Assembly (NCBI RefSeq): GCF_012516435.1
Contig: NZ_CP051216.1
Coordinates: 186,001-250,000 of the forward strand
Reading direction: 5' to 3'
DNA from: Pseudodesulfovibrio sp. zrk46
GTDB lineage: Bacteria > Desulfobacterota > Desulfovibrionia > Desulfovibrionales > Desulfovibrionaceae
DNA length: 64,000 nt
Below are positions 7,889 through 17,061 of this stretch, in pieces. The first letter of the stretch is position 1. Each line of letters opens with the position of its first letter. Made by a program: the position numbers and the translations under genes. The notes under the pieces were generated by a model. It did not search any database, was not told where the DNA came from, and saw only the letters and a list, made by a program, of their open reading frames with translations.

Positions 7889-10048
7889 CTACTTTTTCTG
7901 AGCGTCTGCCAGTACTTCCGACACGTGTCGGACTTTAACCTTGGAGCCGCGCTTCTTCAGTCCGCCGCGAAGCTGCATGACACAGCCGGGGCAGTCGGTG
8001 AGCAGCACGTCTGCTCCAGTCTCCTCGACGTTGTTGAGCTTCTTGTTCAACAACTCGGCGGAGAGTTCCGGGAATTTCATGGAGAAGGTGCCGCCGAAAC
8101 CGCAGCAGACTTCTTCTTCATTGCATTCAATGTATTCCGAGCCGGACTTCTCGATGAGCTGGCGCGGAGCTTCGTGGACATCCAGACCTCGGCAGAGGTG
8201 GCACGGAGCGTGATAAGTGGTCTTGGTGCCTTCGCCCTTGTAGTCGTCTGCCTCTACCTTCAACACGTCGTTCACGAAGGAGGAGAAGTCGATGACCTTG
8301 GAAGCGAACTGATCGGCCTTGAGTTTCAGGCCGGGCTTGTCCATGACCAACTTCGGGTAGTTATGCTTGAGATGCGATGCACAGGAGGCGCAGAGAGTAA
8401 TGATGTAATCATATGCGCCAGCGTCGAATGCACGCAGGTTCTGGGTGGCAACGTCCTTGGAAGTCTTCATCTCACCCATCATCTGGACGGGCAGACCGCA
8501 GCAGGACTGATCCATGGGGTATTCCATGTCCACGCCGTTTGCAGCGAAGATCTTGACCGCGGCCTGCATCTGCTCGGGGTAGACGAAGTCCTGTACGCAG
8601 CCGGAGAACAGAGCAACCTTCAGCTTGGGCTGATCCACGTAGGGACGGTTCTTCTGCCACCAGTCACGGAAAGGCACTTCAGCCACGGTGGGCAGTGCGC
8701 GGAAGGAGTGTTCCTTGGAGAAGATCATGGGCAGGTGACGGATGAAACCATCGCCTTCGGCCACGGGCTTCTGGCCCCACTTGGCGGTGCGAAGCAGAGT
8801 GTGGAACAGCTTGCGGTTCTTGAGCACAGCACCCATGAGACGCTGAGGAATCGGGCTGCCGTCTTCTGCCTGAATGCGAGCGTGGATTTCCTTGATCAGA
8901 CGCGGCAGATCGATGCCACCGGCGCAGATATCCTTACACGCTTCACAGTTGATGCAGTTCTGAACGAGGTTCTTGGCCTTGTCCTTGCCGTGGAAGAAGT
9001 AGGTCAGGATCAGGCCGATGGCGCCGATGTAGATGTGACCCATCTTGTGACCACCAACCAGGCGGTAAACCGGGCAGACGTTGGCACAGGCGCCGCAGCG
9101 TACGCAGCGGTTAACCTGGGAGAACAGCGGATCGTTGATCAGTTCGGAACGACCGTTGTCCAGAACCACGTAGTGGATTTCCTTCTTGCCGTCTTCAGCC
9201 TCGGCAGCGAAGCACTCGTTGGCGCCGGTGATCCAGGTCACGTAGGAAGTGATCTGCTGACCAGTGGCGTTACGGGGCAGAGCCTTGAGGATGCGCAGTG
9301 CGTCATGCAGCTTGGGCAGGAGCTTGTCGATACCCATCAGGGCGACGTGGACGCGAGGCAGCGTGGAAACCAGACGAGCGTTACCTTCGTTGGTGACCAG
9401 GCCGATACCGCCGGTCTCGGCGATGGCGAAGTTGGCGCCGGTGATACCCATATCAGCCTCGATGTACTCCTTGCGGAGCTCACGGCGGGCAACCTTGACC
9501 AGCTTGGCGATGTCGTCGTCCTGCTTCTTGCCGGTGACGTCGGTGAAGAGGTCGGAGACCTGATGACGGGACAGGTGAATGGCGGGCATAACCATGTGGG
9601 ACGGGCCCTCATGGCGCAGCTGAATGATCCATTCGCCGAGGTCAGTCTCGATAACTTCGAAACCAGCGTCTTCCAGGTCATGGTTGAGGAGGGTTTCCTC
9701 AGCGGTCATGGACTTGGATTTGACGATCTTCTTGACGCCGGCCTTTTTACCGATTTCAGAGATGATGCGGTTGGCTTCGTCGCCATCCTGAGCGTAGTGA
9801 ACGTGGATACCAGCGGCTTCTGCGTTCTTCTTGAACTCGGCGTAGAGCTCCTTGAAGTTGGCGGCAGCAGCATCCTTGGATGCGGCGATGTCGTCGATCA
9901 GGCCCTTGACGTCCATGCCCTTGAAGGCGTTGGCGCGACCGGCACGGTATGCGACGGCGAAATTATCCAGAGTGGTGCGGAGGAAGTCGTTATCCAGAGA
10001 CTCACGCAATTCCTCGCGATATTCTTTCAGATCGTTTGCTTTCTGCAT
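7889..10048 (-). CDS. LutB-LutA fusion: iron-sulfur L-lactate dehydrogenase subunit
   Basis: 719 residues combining what are two proteins in Bacillus. The N-terminal LUD domain (about 60-290, with ETGGIGLVTNEGNARL) is followed by two ferredoxin-type sites (CVRCGACANVCP and CINCEACKDIC, about 305-370). The C-terminal third has two CCG domains (SGCVQDF...CCGLPV, CASCASH; APCHLC...CCGFGG, CPGC). Together with the LutC-type protein encoded just upstream it forms the LutABC/LldEFG complex oxidising L-lactate to pyruvate on the cytoplasmic side of the membrane. It is the last gene of the lactate operon, three bases after lutC, and is followed by a strong terminator. The fusion is usual for Desulfovibrio. 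Confidence 0.9.
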   Translation of the reverse strand: MQKANDLKEYREELRESLDNDFLRTTLDNFAVAYRAGRANAFKGMDVKGLIDDIAASKDAAAANFKELYAEFKKNAEAAGIHVHYAQDGDEANRIISEIGKKAGVKKIVKSKSMTAEETLLNHDLEDAGFEVIETDLGEWIIQLRHEGPSHMVMPAIHLSRHQVSDLFTDVTGKKQDDDIAKLVKVARRELRKEYIEADMGITGANFAIAETGGIGLVTNEGNARLVSTLPRVHVALMGIDKLLPKLHDALRILKALPRNATGQQITSYVTWITGANECFAAEAEDGKKEIHYVVLDNGRSELINDPLFSQVNRCVRCGACANVCPVYRLVGGHKMGHIYIGAIGLILTYFFHGKDKAKNLVQNCINCEACKDICAGGIDLPRLIKEIHARIQAEDGSPIPQRLMGAVLKNRKLFHTLLRTAKWGQKPVAEGDGFIRHLPMIFSKEHSFRALPTVAEVPFRDWWQKNRPYVDQPKLKVALFSGCVQDFVYPEQMQAAVKIFAANGVDMEYPMDQSCCGLPVQMMGEMKTSKDVATQNLRAFDAGAYDYIITLCASCASHLKHNYPKLVMDKPGLKLKADQFASKVIDFSSFVNDVLKVEADDYKGEGTKTTYHAPCHLCRGLDVHEAPRQLIEKSGSEYIECNEEEVCCGFGGTFSMKFPELSAELLNKKLNNVEETGADVLLTDCPGCVMQLRGGLKKRGSKVKVRHVSEVLADAQKK

Positions 10049-10051
10049 GAT

Positions 10052-10678
10052 TTAGTCCTCCAAGACCAAGATGTGGAGTTCAAGGGGACCGTGGACACCA
10101 ATGGAGAGCACGCGCTCGATGTCCGCGGTACGGCTGGCACCGGTGATGTACGCCATGTAGTTGGGCGCTTTCTTCATGCGGGTCAGCATCATCTTTTCCA
10201 CGCCGTAGGTGTTGGCGCGGAGCTTGGATTTGGGCAGGACGCAAACGTGAAATTCGCTGACCATGGTGGCCAGGCGGAGTTCTTCGCTGGGACAGTCCAC
10301 CATCAGGGTGCCGGTGTCGGCGATGCCGTAGTCGGCGAAGGTGAACCCGATATCGATACCGGCGAGATGATCACGCATACCGGTTTCGATACATTTGAAG
10401 CCAGCTTTCTCTGCCTTGGCAGCCAGGGCCTTGTAGAGATCAGCCTTCAGGCCGGGAGCTGCGATGACTTTCTGCTGTTTGGTTTCGCACAGAGCTTCTG
10501 CTTCGTCAGACAGATTCTGTTCGCAACCGGCAGCAAGCAGCTGACAGGCTTCTTTTTGATCACAAATGTCGATAACGTACTGAAGAGCTTCTTCTTCGCT
10601 CTTGATTTCCGTAATCTTGGCAGAAACGAGTTCTGCTTTTTCAACAAACAATTTGTACTGTTCTTCCTTAGAAGACAT
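10052..10678 (-). CDS. lutC: LutC-type lactate utilization protein (LUD domain)
   Basis: 208 residues from the ATG at 10678, which has GGAGGTG six to eight bases upstream. A single LUD (DUF162) domain fills the C-terminal two thirds, with the characteristic ADYGIADTGTLMV and ITGASRTADIERVLSIGVHG segments. It is the third subunit of the LutABC-type L-lactate dehydrogenase; its stop lies three bases before the start of the fused LutB-LutA gene, so translation is probably coupled. The N-terminal 80 residues are helical and acidic, and carry two cysteines without an FeS spacing. Upstream, an 85-base gap with a hairpin separates it from ackA. Confidence 0.87.
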   Translation of the reverse strand: MSSKEEQYKLFVEKAELVSAKITEIKSEEEALQYVIDICDQKEACQLLAAGCEQNLSDEAEALCETKQQKVIAAPGLKADLYKALAAKAEKAGFKCIETGMRDHLAGIDIGFTFADYGIADTGTLMVDCPSEELRLATMVSEFHVCVLPKSKLRANTYGVEKMMLTRMKKAPNYMAYITGASRTADIERVLSIGVHGPLELHILVLED

Positions 10679-10715
10679 AGTAGCACCTCCAACTTTTAGT
10701 AAAATGTAGGACCAA

Positions 10716-10746
10716 GGGCTCCCTCTTTGAGAGAGGGAGGGAGCCC
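10716..10746 (-). other. Intergenic hairpin between ackA and lutC
   Basis: Perfect 10-bp stem GGGCTCCCTC / GAGGGAGCCC with an 11-base loop in the ackA-lutC gap. On the minus strand there is no T-run after it, so it is more likely an RNA-processing or stability element than a full terminator. Confidence 0.55.
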
Positions 10747-10762
10747 CCCGCAACGGTCCAGT

Positions 10763-11971
10763 TTACTTGGTTATTACTTCTTTGGTCTCGCGCGCAATCG
10801 CGAGTTCCTCGTTTGTGGGAATAACCCAGACAGCAACGGTGCTATCGTCCGTGCTGATCTTCATGGGTTCTTTTGCGCGGTTGGCGTTGGCTGCTTCGTC
10901 GATTTTAACGCCGAAACACTCCAGACCCTTTACGGATTCATAACGAACGATGTCGTCATTCTCACCGATACCTGCAGTGAAGACGATGCCGTCTACATTG
11001 CCGAGAACGGCCATGTAAGCACCGATGTACTTGCGGTTACGGTAGGTCTGAACGCCCAGGGCGATCTCAGCGCGCTCGTCGCCCTTTTCAATCGCGGCAT
11101 GGATGTCGCGCATGTCATTCAGGCCGCACAGACCCTTCAGACCGGACTCCTTATTCAGCATGGTGTCGATCTCTTCGATGGACATACCCTTGTTGCGTGC
11201 CAGGAATGCGTGAACAGCGGGATCCACGTCACCGGAACGGGTGCCCATAACCAGGCCTTCCAGAGGAGTCAGGCCCATGGTGGTGTCCACGGACTTGCCC
11301 TTCTCTACAGCGGTGATGGAACCGCCGTTACCCAGGTGCACAGTGATCATGTTCAGCTCATCGGCGGGCTTGCCAATCTGGGCAGCCAGTTCACCGGCGA
11401 CGAACTTGTGGGAAGTGCCGTGGAAACCATAGCGGCGGACACGATCCTTCTCGTAAAGCTCGTACGGCAGAGCGTACATGTATGCGTGGGCAGGAATGGT
11501 CTGATGGAAAGCGGTGTCGAACACGGCGACCTGCGGTGCTTCCGGGAAGAGTTCCATGGCTACGCGGATACCGTCCAGATTGGCCGGGTTATGCAGCGGA
11601 GCCAGAGGTACGCAGGCTTCGATGGCTGCGATCACTTCGTCGTTGATCAGGGTCGGCTGGTTGAAAGCCTCACCGCCGTGAACAACACGGTGACCGATAG
11701 CATCGATCTCGCTCTTGTCCTTGAGCACGCCCTTTTCCGGATCACAAATCAGGTCGATGGCCAGACGCATGCCGGTGGTGTGGTCCGGAATGGACTGATG
11801 AAGCTTGGTGACAGCTTCATCATCAGTGTCAGGGTAGGCTTTATTCTTGAGGTCGCCTACCTCTTCACCGATACGCTCCACGAGGCCGTTGACCATGACC
11901 GCTTCGGTCTCGGTATCCAGCAGCTGATACTTGATCGATGAGCTACCGGAATTGATGACCAGAACTTTCAT
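10763..11971 (-). CDS. ackA: Acetate kinase
   Basis: 402 residues, full length for the family. The N-terminal NSGSSSIKYQL phosphate-binding segment, the central FDTAFHQTIP and GFHGTSHKFV elements, and HLGNGGSITAV are all present. AckA converts acetyl phosphate and ADP to acetate and ATP, the substrate-level phosphorylation step of lactate oxidation. It lies about 110 bases downstream of pta on the same strand within the lactate operon; the intervening gap contains two hairpins. Confidence 0.97.
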   Translation of the reverse strand: MKVLVINSGSSSIKYQLLDTETEAVMVNGLVERIGEEVGDLKNKAYPDTDDEAVTKLHQSIPDHTTGMRLAIDLICDPEKGVLKDKSEIDAIGHRVVHGGEAFNQPTLINDEVIAAIEACVPLAPLHNPANLDGIRVAMELFPEAPQVAVFDTAFHQTIPAHAYMYALPYELYEKDRVRRYGFHGTSHKFVAGELAAQIGKPADELNMITVHLGNGGSITAVEKGKSVDTTMGLTPLEGLVMGTRSGDVDPAVHAFLARNKGMSIEEIDTMLNKESGLKGLCGLNDMRDIHAAIEKGDERAEIALGVQTYRNRKYIGAYMAVLGNVDGIVFTAGIGENDDIVRYESVKGLECFGVKIDEAANANRAKEPMKISTDDSTVAVWVIPTNEELAIARETKEVITK

Positions 11972-12002
11972 TTTTAATTCCCCATTGAGGTGTTAAACGT
12001 TT

Positions 12003-12073
12003 ACGCATGTCAATGAGGCATGCGTTCTATAAGGCAAAGACGGGCCGGGTGAGGGAGGTTGCGCCCTCACCCG
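12003..12073 (-). other. Two hairpins in the pta-ackA gap
   Basis: One stem pairs 12046-12055 with 12064-12073 (CGGGTGAGGG / CCCTCACCCG), immediately after the pta stop. A second pairs 12003-12009 with 12019-12025 (ACGCATG / CATGCGT), close to the ackA start. Neither has a T-run on the minus strand. Confidence 0.55.
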
Positions 12074-12082
12074 ACCTGTCAT

Positions 12083-14194
12083 TTATTTCTTTTCTGCCTG
12101 GGCCTGAATAGCCGTGATGGCAACAGTGTTCACGATGTCGGGAACGAGACAACCGCGGGACAGATCGTTGACCGGCTTGTTCAACCCCTGGAGAACAGGA
12201 CCGATGGCGACAGCATTGGCTGCACGCTGGACGGCCTTGTAGGTGTTGTTACCGGTGTTCAGATCCGGGAAGATGAAGACCGTCGCCTTACCTGCCACGT
12301 CAGATTCGGGCATTTTAAGGGCGGCAACATCCGGGTCCACGGCAGCATCGTACTGAAGCGGTCCTTCGATGGGGAAGTCCAGACCACGTTCTTTAACGAG
12401 TTCCTTAGCGATCTTGGTCGCTTCGGTTACCTTTTGTACGTCCTCACCCTTACCGGAAGAACCGGTGGAGTAGCTGAGCATGGCCACACGGGGCTCAACG
12501 CCGAAGATCTGTGCGGTCTCGGCGGCACCGATGGCGATTTCTGCCAGCTGCTGCGCATTGGGGTTGGGGTTGACGGCGCAGTCACCGTAAACCAGGACGC
12601 GGTCCTTCAGGCACATGAGGAAGACAGACGAGACGATGGAACATCCCGGCTTGGTCTTCACGAACTCAAAGGCGGGACGAATGGTCTGGGCGGTGGTAGT
12701 CACCGAACCGGAAACCATGCCGTCTGCATAGCCTTTGTATACCATCATGGTACCGAAGTAGGTCGTATCAGACATACGATCCCAGGCCATTTCGGCGATC
12801 ATGCCTTTGTGCTTACGCAGCTCGAGGTATTCCTCGGCAAACTGATCGAGCAGTTCAGACTCGCTCGGATCAATGATTTCCGCTCCTGAGATGTCCACTC
12901 CGAACTTGGAGGCGTTGTTGCGGATTTCCTCTTCTCGGCCGAGCAGGATAATCTCTGCCACGCCACGTCTGAGCAATATGTCAGCGGCGCGGAGGATTCG
13001 TTCGCCAGTACCTTCTGGCAGAACAATTCGCTGCTTGTCGCGGGAGGCCTTATCAAAGAGGGAGTACTCGAACATCTTCGGGGTGACGCGGGTGGAGCGC
13101 TGCTCGACCACGCGATCGCGGAGTTCCTGAACGTTTACGTGCTGGGCAAAGCCACCAAGAGCCGTAGCGATACGCTGGTGATCATTGGCTTCGATACGAC
13201 CGTAAAGGCGGTTGAGTTCCTGCACGTTATGGTAGGTGTGACCCTTGACGGAGAGAACCGGAACCGGAACGCCGGTCCAACCCTCGATCAGCTTGTGGAC
13301 GTTGTTGGAAACGTCCAGGCCACCAGTCAACACGATGCCTGCGATGTCCGGGTAGGAGCTGGACAGGCGAGTGGCGAGGCTGGACAGAATGATGTCCGAA
13401 CGGTCGCCGGGAGTGATGATCAGGCTGCCGGGCTTGATGTAGTCGAGGAAGTTGCCGATCTGCATGGCGGCGACAACGTAGTTGTCCACCAGAGCCTGCA
13501 GGCCGGAGTGACCGTAGAGCACGTCGGCGTCGAGCCAACGCTTCACGTCCGCAATGGACGGCTTGCCCAGTTTTTCGTCCTCGGGGATCACGTATATGGG
13601 CAGGGCCTGGCCTTCATTCTTGCACTCGATGCCGCTGACCATATCCTGAGTCATGCCTTCGGGTGCGCGGTTGACCAGACAGGCCACGAAATCAACGCCC
13701 TTTTCTGCCAGGGTGTCCAGAGTGGTCTGAGTGATGTTGACCACCTCTTCAGGGGTCTTGTCACGACCGGAGGTCACCACGAGCATGGGTGCGCCGATGT
13801 TGGCGGCGATGTCGGCATTCAGGTCGAACTCGAATGCCGGATCCTTGCCCTTGAAGTCGGTACCTTCACAGAGAACGAAATCGTACTCCTGCTCCAGCAC
13901 CTTGTATTTGTTCAGGATGTTCTCAAGGACGAGGTCCTGCTGACCGGAATTGATCAACTCACGGGCTTCCTTGAGAGTGTAAGCGTAGGTGTCGCGATAG
14001 GGGATGGACAGTTTGAAATGCTCAGTCATGAGAGCAATGTCGTGGTCCTTGTTCCCTTCGCCCGGATCATTAATGATGGGCCGGAAAATGGCGACATTAT
14101 GCAGTTCTCTGAGGAGCATCTGCATGACACCAAGGATCACGGCAGATTTGCCGCTACGTTCTTCCGTCGCGCTCACATACAGGTTTTTGGACAT
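12083..14194 (-). CDS. pta: Phosphate acetyltransferase, long form
   Basis: 703 residues, the long three-domain type. The N-terminal P-loop-like domain (ATEERSGKSAVILGV) is followed by a DRTGG regulatory domain (about 220-340) and the catalytic PTA_PTB domain (about 375-700), with VLPEGTGERILRAA and the late YSTGSSGKG and PDLNTGNNTYKAVQR segments. The enzyme converts acetyl-CoA and phosphate to acetyl phosphate and CoA, feeding AckA. It lies 28 bases after the FeS dehydrogenase subunit gene in the lactate operon. No frame problems. Confidence 0.96.
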   Translation of the reverse strand: MSKNLYVSATEERSGKSAVILGVMQMLLRELHNVAIFRPIINDPGEGNKDHDIALMTEHFKLSIPYRDTYAYTLKEARELINSGQQDLVLENILNKYKVLEQEYDFVLCEGTDFKGKDPAFEFDLNADIAANIGAPMLVVTSGRDKTPEEVVNITQTTLDTLAEKGVDFVACLVNRAPEGMTQDMVSGIECKNEGQALPIYVIPEDEKLGKPSIADVKRWLDADVLYGHSGLQALVDNYVVAAMQIGNFLDYIKPGSLIITPGDRSDIILSSLATRLSSSYPDIAGIVLTGGLDVSNNVHKLIEGWTGVPVPVLSVKGHTYHNVQELNRLYGRIEANDHQRIATALGGFAQHVNVQELRDRVVEQRSTRVTPKMFEYSLFDKASRDKQRIVLPEGTGERILRAADILLRRGVAEIILLGREEEIRNNASKFGVDISGAEIIDPSESELLDQFAEEYLELRKHKGMIAEMAWDRMSDTTYFGTMMVYKGYADGMVSGSVTTTAQTIRPAFEFVKTKPGCSIVSSVFLMCLKDRVLVYGDCAVNPNPNAQQLAEIAIGAAETAQIFGVEPRVAMLSYSTGSSGKGEDVQKVTEATKIAKELVKERGLDFPIEGPLQYDAAVDPDVAALKMPESDVAGKATVFIFPDLNTGNNTYKAVQRAANAVAIGPVLQGLNKPVNDLSRGCLVPDIVNTVAITAIQAQAEKK

Positions 14195-14223
14195 GATCTT
14201 TCCTTGTTCCTAATCCGTTTTGA

Positions 14224-15501
14224 TTACAGGGAATCAGCGTACAGTTCGACGACGTGCTTCACGTCCATACGAGCGCCCTTCTGGGACAGCATGTCAGTCA
14301 TCTGGATCATGCAGGCCGGACAGCTGGTAGCTGCCGTGTTGGCCTTGGATGCCATGATGTTCTCAGCCTTACGGCTACCGATCTTACGGGACATGTCGTA
14401 GTGGGCAAGAGTGAAGCTACCGCCGCAACCGCAGCAGGTTCCGGCTTCCGCCATTTCCTTCAATTCACAGCCAGCAGCCTTGATGATGGTGCGGGGCTGT
14501 GCAGTAACGCCCAGGGAATTCTTCAGGTGGCAGGGATCGTGATAGGTCACGCTACGGCCGCCGTTATCCTTGGGCTCAATCTTCAAGACATCAACCAGGA
14601 ACTGAGTGATATCCATGGTTTTCTTTTCAAGACGTTCGATGTCGTACTTGTTGACATGGGACCCCTTATACATGGTGGTCCACAGTTCCTTGATGGTAGA
14701 AGTACAAGAAGCACAAGGGGTGATCAGGTAATCAAAATCGCCGTCTTTGAAAAGCTTCATGTTGATATCCACGAGGGAATCGAACGTTTCGGAGTCGCCG
14801 CTGGACAGAACAGGGATACCACAGCAGGCCTGGCCCTTGGGCATGTATACGCCCACGCCATGGTGCTGCAGCACCTTCAGGGCAGCTTCGCCGACCTGAG
14901 GGAAGATCTTGTCAACAGCGCAGCCAACGTAGAAGGCCACACGCAGACCGGACTTGCCAGCCGGGGTGTCCATCTCGGGCACGATCTTGTTAAAGGGCTT
15001 GGGAGCCAGAGCCTTGAAGTGACGGTCCTCGATACCGGGCACGTTGATGCGTGCGCAGGAGGAACCGAGCAGGCTGTCCACCTTCTTGGTGAAGATGCCC
15101 TGGAACTTGGAACCCATGTTGGTCAGCATGTTGAAGAGCTTGGGGTTCTTCAGCATGCCGCGGAAGATAGCCTGCTTGACGGGCGGCAGACCGTAGTAAC
15201 CGGTCATGATGGCGCGCGCCTTCAGGAAGATGTCCATAACGGACACACCGGACGGGCAGTTTGCCTGACAGGTACCGCAGAGCAGACACTTGTTCAGCTT
15301 TTCGTTGACGCCGTCGGGGTCGTTGATCATCTCGTGAGCAAGACCGTCCAGCAGAGCGAGCTTACCGCGAGTAACGTCAGCTTCGCGACCGGTGCGGGCG
15401 AAGATAGGACACACAGCCTGGCACATACCGCAGCGCATGCAGTTTACCAACTGATCGTCCAACTCCTTGAACATCTGTGCGAGTTTATTAATATCAACCA
15501 T
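14224..15501 (-). CDS. (Fe-S)-binding subunit of D-lactate dehydrogenase (GlcF/GlpC-like)
   Basis: 425 residues. Two N-terminal ferredoxin motifs (CMRCGMCQAVCP and CLLCGTCQANCP) are followed by two CCG domains: GCAVDK/CCGIP/CASC in the first and DPCHLKN/CCGCGG/CPAC in the second. This is the layout of GlcF and GlpC, which carry electrons from a flavoprotein partner to the quinone pool or another acceptor. The partner is the FAD subunit encoded 14 bases upstream, so the two form one dehydrogenase. No signal peptide or transmembrane helix; peripheral attachment to the inner membrane is inferred. Confidence 0.92.
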   Translation of the reverse strand: MVDINKLAQMFKELDDQLVNCMRCGMCQAVCPIFARTGREADVTRGKLALLDGLAHEMINDPDGVNEKLNKCLLCGTCQANCPSGVSVMDIFLKARAIMTGYYGLPPVKQAIFRGMLKNPKLFNMLTNMGSKFQGIFTKKVDSLLGSSCARINVPGIEDRHFKALAPKPFNKIVPEMDTPAGKSGLRVAFYVGCAVDKIFPQVGEAALKVLQHHGVGVYMPKGQACCGIPVLSSGDSETFDSLVDINMKLFKDGDFDYLITPCASCTSTIKELWTTMYKGSHVNKYDIERLEKKTMDITQFLVDVLKIEPKDNGGRSVTYHDPCHLKNSLGVTAQPRTIIKAAGCELKEMAEAGTCCGCGGSFTLAHYDMSRKIGSRKAENIMASKANTAATSCPACMIQMTDMLSQKGARMDVKHVVELYADSL

Positions 15502-15515
15502 GATGTTCCCCTACC

Positions 15516-16904
15516 CTATTTCTTGAAGCCGATGATCTTGCCGGGGTTCAGAATGCCCTTGGGATCAAGAACGGACTTCATGCGGTGTGCGTATTCGATG
15601 GTGGCGCGAGAAGTTTCGATTTCCATGTACTTGGACTTGGCCAGGCCGATGCCGTGCTCGCCGGACAGGGTGCCGCCCATGGAGAGAGCCTTGTCGAAGA
15701 TCATGTCGATGCCCTTCTCAACGCGTTCCCACTCATGCTTGTCACGCTTGTCGGTGAGGATGGTGGGGTGCAGGTTACCATCACCAGCGTGACCGAAGGT
15801 ACCGATGGTGAGGTCGAGCTTCTTGGAAATGTCTTCCAGAGCCTGAATCATGTTGGGGATCTGAGAACGGGGAACGGTAGCGTCTTCCAGCACACAGGTG
15901 GGCTTCAGCTTGGCCAGTGCGGGCAGAGCGTCGCGGCGGGCCTGCCAGACAGCGTCGCGCTCGGCAGCGTCCTTGGCAACCTTCAGCTCGGTGGCGCCGT
16001 TTTCCTTACAGATCTTTTCAACCAGTTCAGCTTCGTCAGCAACCTGTGCGGGGTGACCGTCAACCTCGATCAGCAGCAGAGCTGCAGCGTCGGTGGGCAG
16101 GCCAGCCTTACGGAAGTTTTCAACGGTGCGGATGGTGAAGTTATCCATCATTTCCAGGGTAGCCGGGACGACCTTGTTGGCGATGATCGCAGCAACGGTC
16201 TCGGAAGCGGCTTTCATGGAGGGGAAGATGGCCATCATGGACTTGGCAGCCTGTGCCGGGGGAACGAGCTTGAGGATACACTTGTCAAAGACACCCAGGG
16301 TACCTTCGGAAGCGACCATCAGGCCAGCCAGGTTGTAACCGGTAACGCACTTAACGGTGCGGGAGCCGGACTTGACCAGTTCGCCGTTAACGTCCCAGAA
16401 GTCGATGCCCATGACGTAGTCTTTGGTCACACCGTACTTCAGGCCGCGCAGGCCACCGGCGTTCTCAGCGATGTTACCACCGATGGTGGAAACAGTCTGG
16501 GAGCCCGGATCCGGGGGATAGAAGAGGCCGCGCTTGGCAACTTCAGCAGCGAACTGAGCGGTGACAACACCGGGTTCAACCACGGCGTACATGTCTTCCT
16601 CGTTGATCTCGAGGATGCGGTTCAGGCCGTTGGTCAGGACGACACAACCGCCGGGGTGGGGAATGGTTCCACCAGAAAGATTGGTACCTGCGCCGCGTAC
16701 GGTAAGGGGAATACCGTTGTCGTTGCAGAGCTTGACAGCCTTGCCCAGAGCCTCGCTGTTCTCAGGACGAACAACCATGGCGGGCATAACGGAATCGAGA
16801 ACTGCGGCGTCATAAGAGTAAGAGTGACGGTCGGTCTCGCTGGTCATAACGTTCTCGGCGCCTACGGCTGCCTCGAATTCCTTGATGATGGCATCTTTGC
16901 TCAT
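15516..16904 (-). CDS. FAD-linked D-lactate dehydrogenase subunit (GlcD family)
   Basis: 462 residues from the ATG at 16904 with AAGGAG upstream; a longer reading from 16979 is rejected. The N-terminal FAD_binding_4 domain has VRGAGTNLSGGTIP and GGNIAENAGG; the C-terminal FAD-oxidase domain has GHAGDGNLHP and GEHGIGLAK. It oxidises a D-2-hydroxyacid, by operon context D-lactate, to the keto acid and passes electrons to the FeS subunit encoded 14 bases downstream. In Desulfovibrio vulgaris the orthologous pair is the main D-lactate dehydrogenase of the lactate operon. Glycolate is a possible alternative substrate. Confidence 0.92.
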   Translation of the reverse strand: MSKDAIIKEFEAAVGAENVMTSETDRHSYSYDAAVLDSVMPAMVVRPENSEALGKAVKLCNDNGIPLTVRGAGTNLSGGTIPHPGGCVVLTNGLNRILEINEEDMYAVVEPGVVTAQFAAEVAKRGLFYPPDPGSQTVSTIGGNIAENAGGLRGLKYGVTKDYVMGIDFWDVNGELVKSGSRTVKCVTGYNLAGLMVASEGTLGVFDKCILKLVPPAQAAKSMMAIFPSMKAASETVAAIIANKVVPATLEMMDNFTIRTVENFRKAGLPTDAAALLLIEVDGHPAQVADEAELVEKICKENGATELKVAKDAAERDAVWQARRDALPALAKLKPTCVLEDATVPRSQIPNMIQALEDISKKLDLTIGTFGHAGDGNLHPTILTDKRDKHEWERVEKGIDMIFDKALSMGGTLSGEHGIGLAKSKYMEIETSRATIEYAHRMKSVLDPKGILNPGKIIGFKK

Positions 16905-16973
16905 TTTTAGCTCCTTAAAAATGAATATCTTGTGCCGGGGATGCTTCCGGCTTGTGGAGGGTTTTCCATTTGG

Positions 16974-17049
16974 GAGCATGGTTAAACTACCATGCTCACC
17001 GATTATTACAATTAGAGAAAGAGGCGAACCCGCCGGTCCGCCTCTTTCT
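16974..17049 (-). other. Hairpins in the lldP-glcD gap
   Basis: An 11-bp stem AGAAAGAGGCG / CGCCTCTTTCT (17016-17026 with 17039-17049) starts 13 bases past the lldP stop. An 8-bp stem GAGCATGG / CCATGCTC (16974-16981 with 16990-16997) follows. On the minus strand the bases after the first stem are only moderately T-rich, so partial termination or mRNA processing is more likely than complete termination. Confidence 0.55.
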
Positions 17050-17061
17050 TTATTGGGTTGA

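Noticed and set aside
7817-10699. 960-residue open frame opposite lutBA and lutC
   Set aside because: Antisense shadow; the FeS motifs and operon spacing show that the minus strand is coding.
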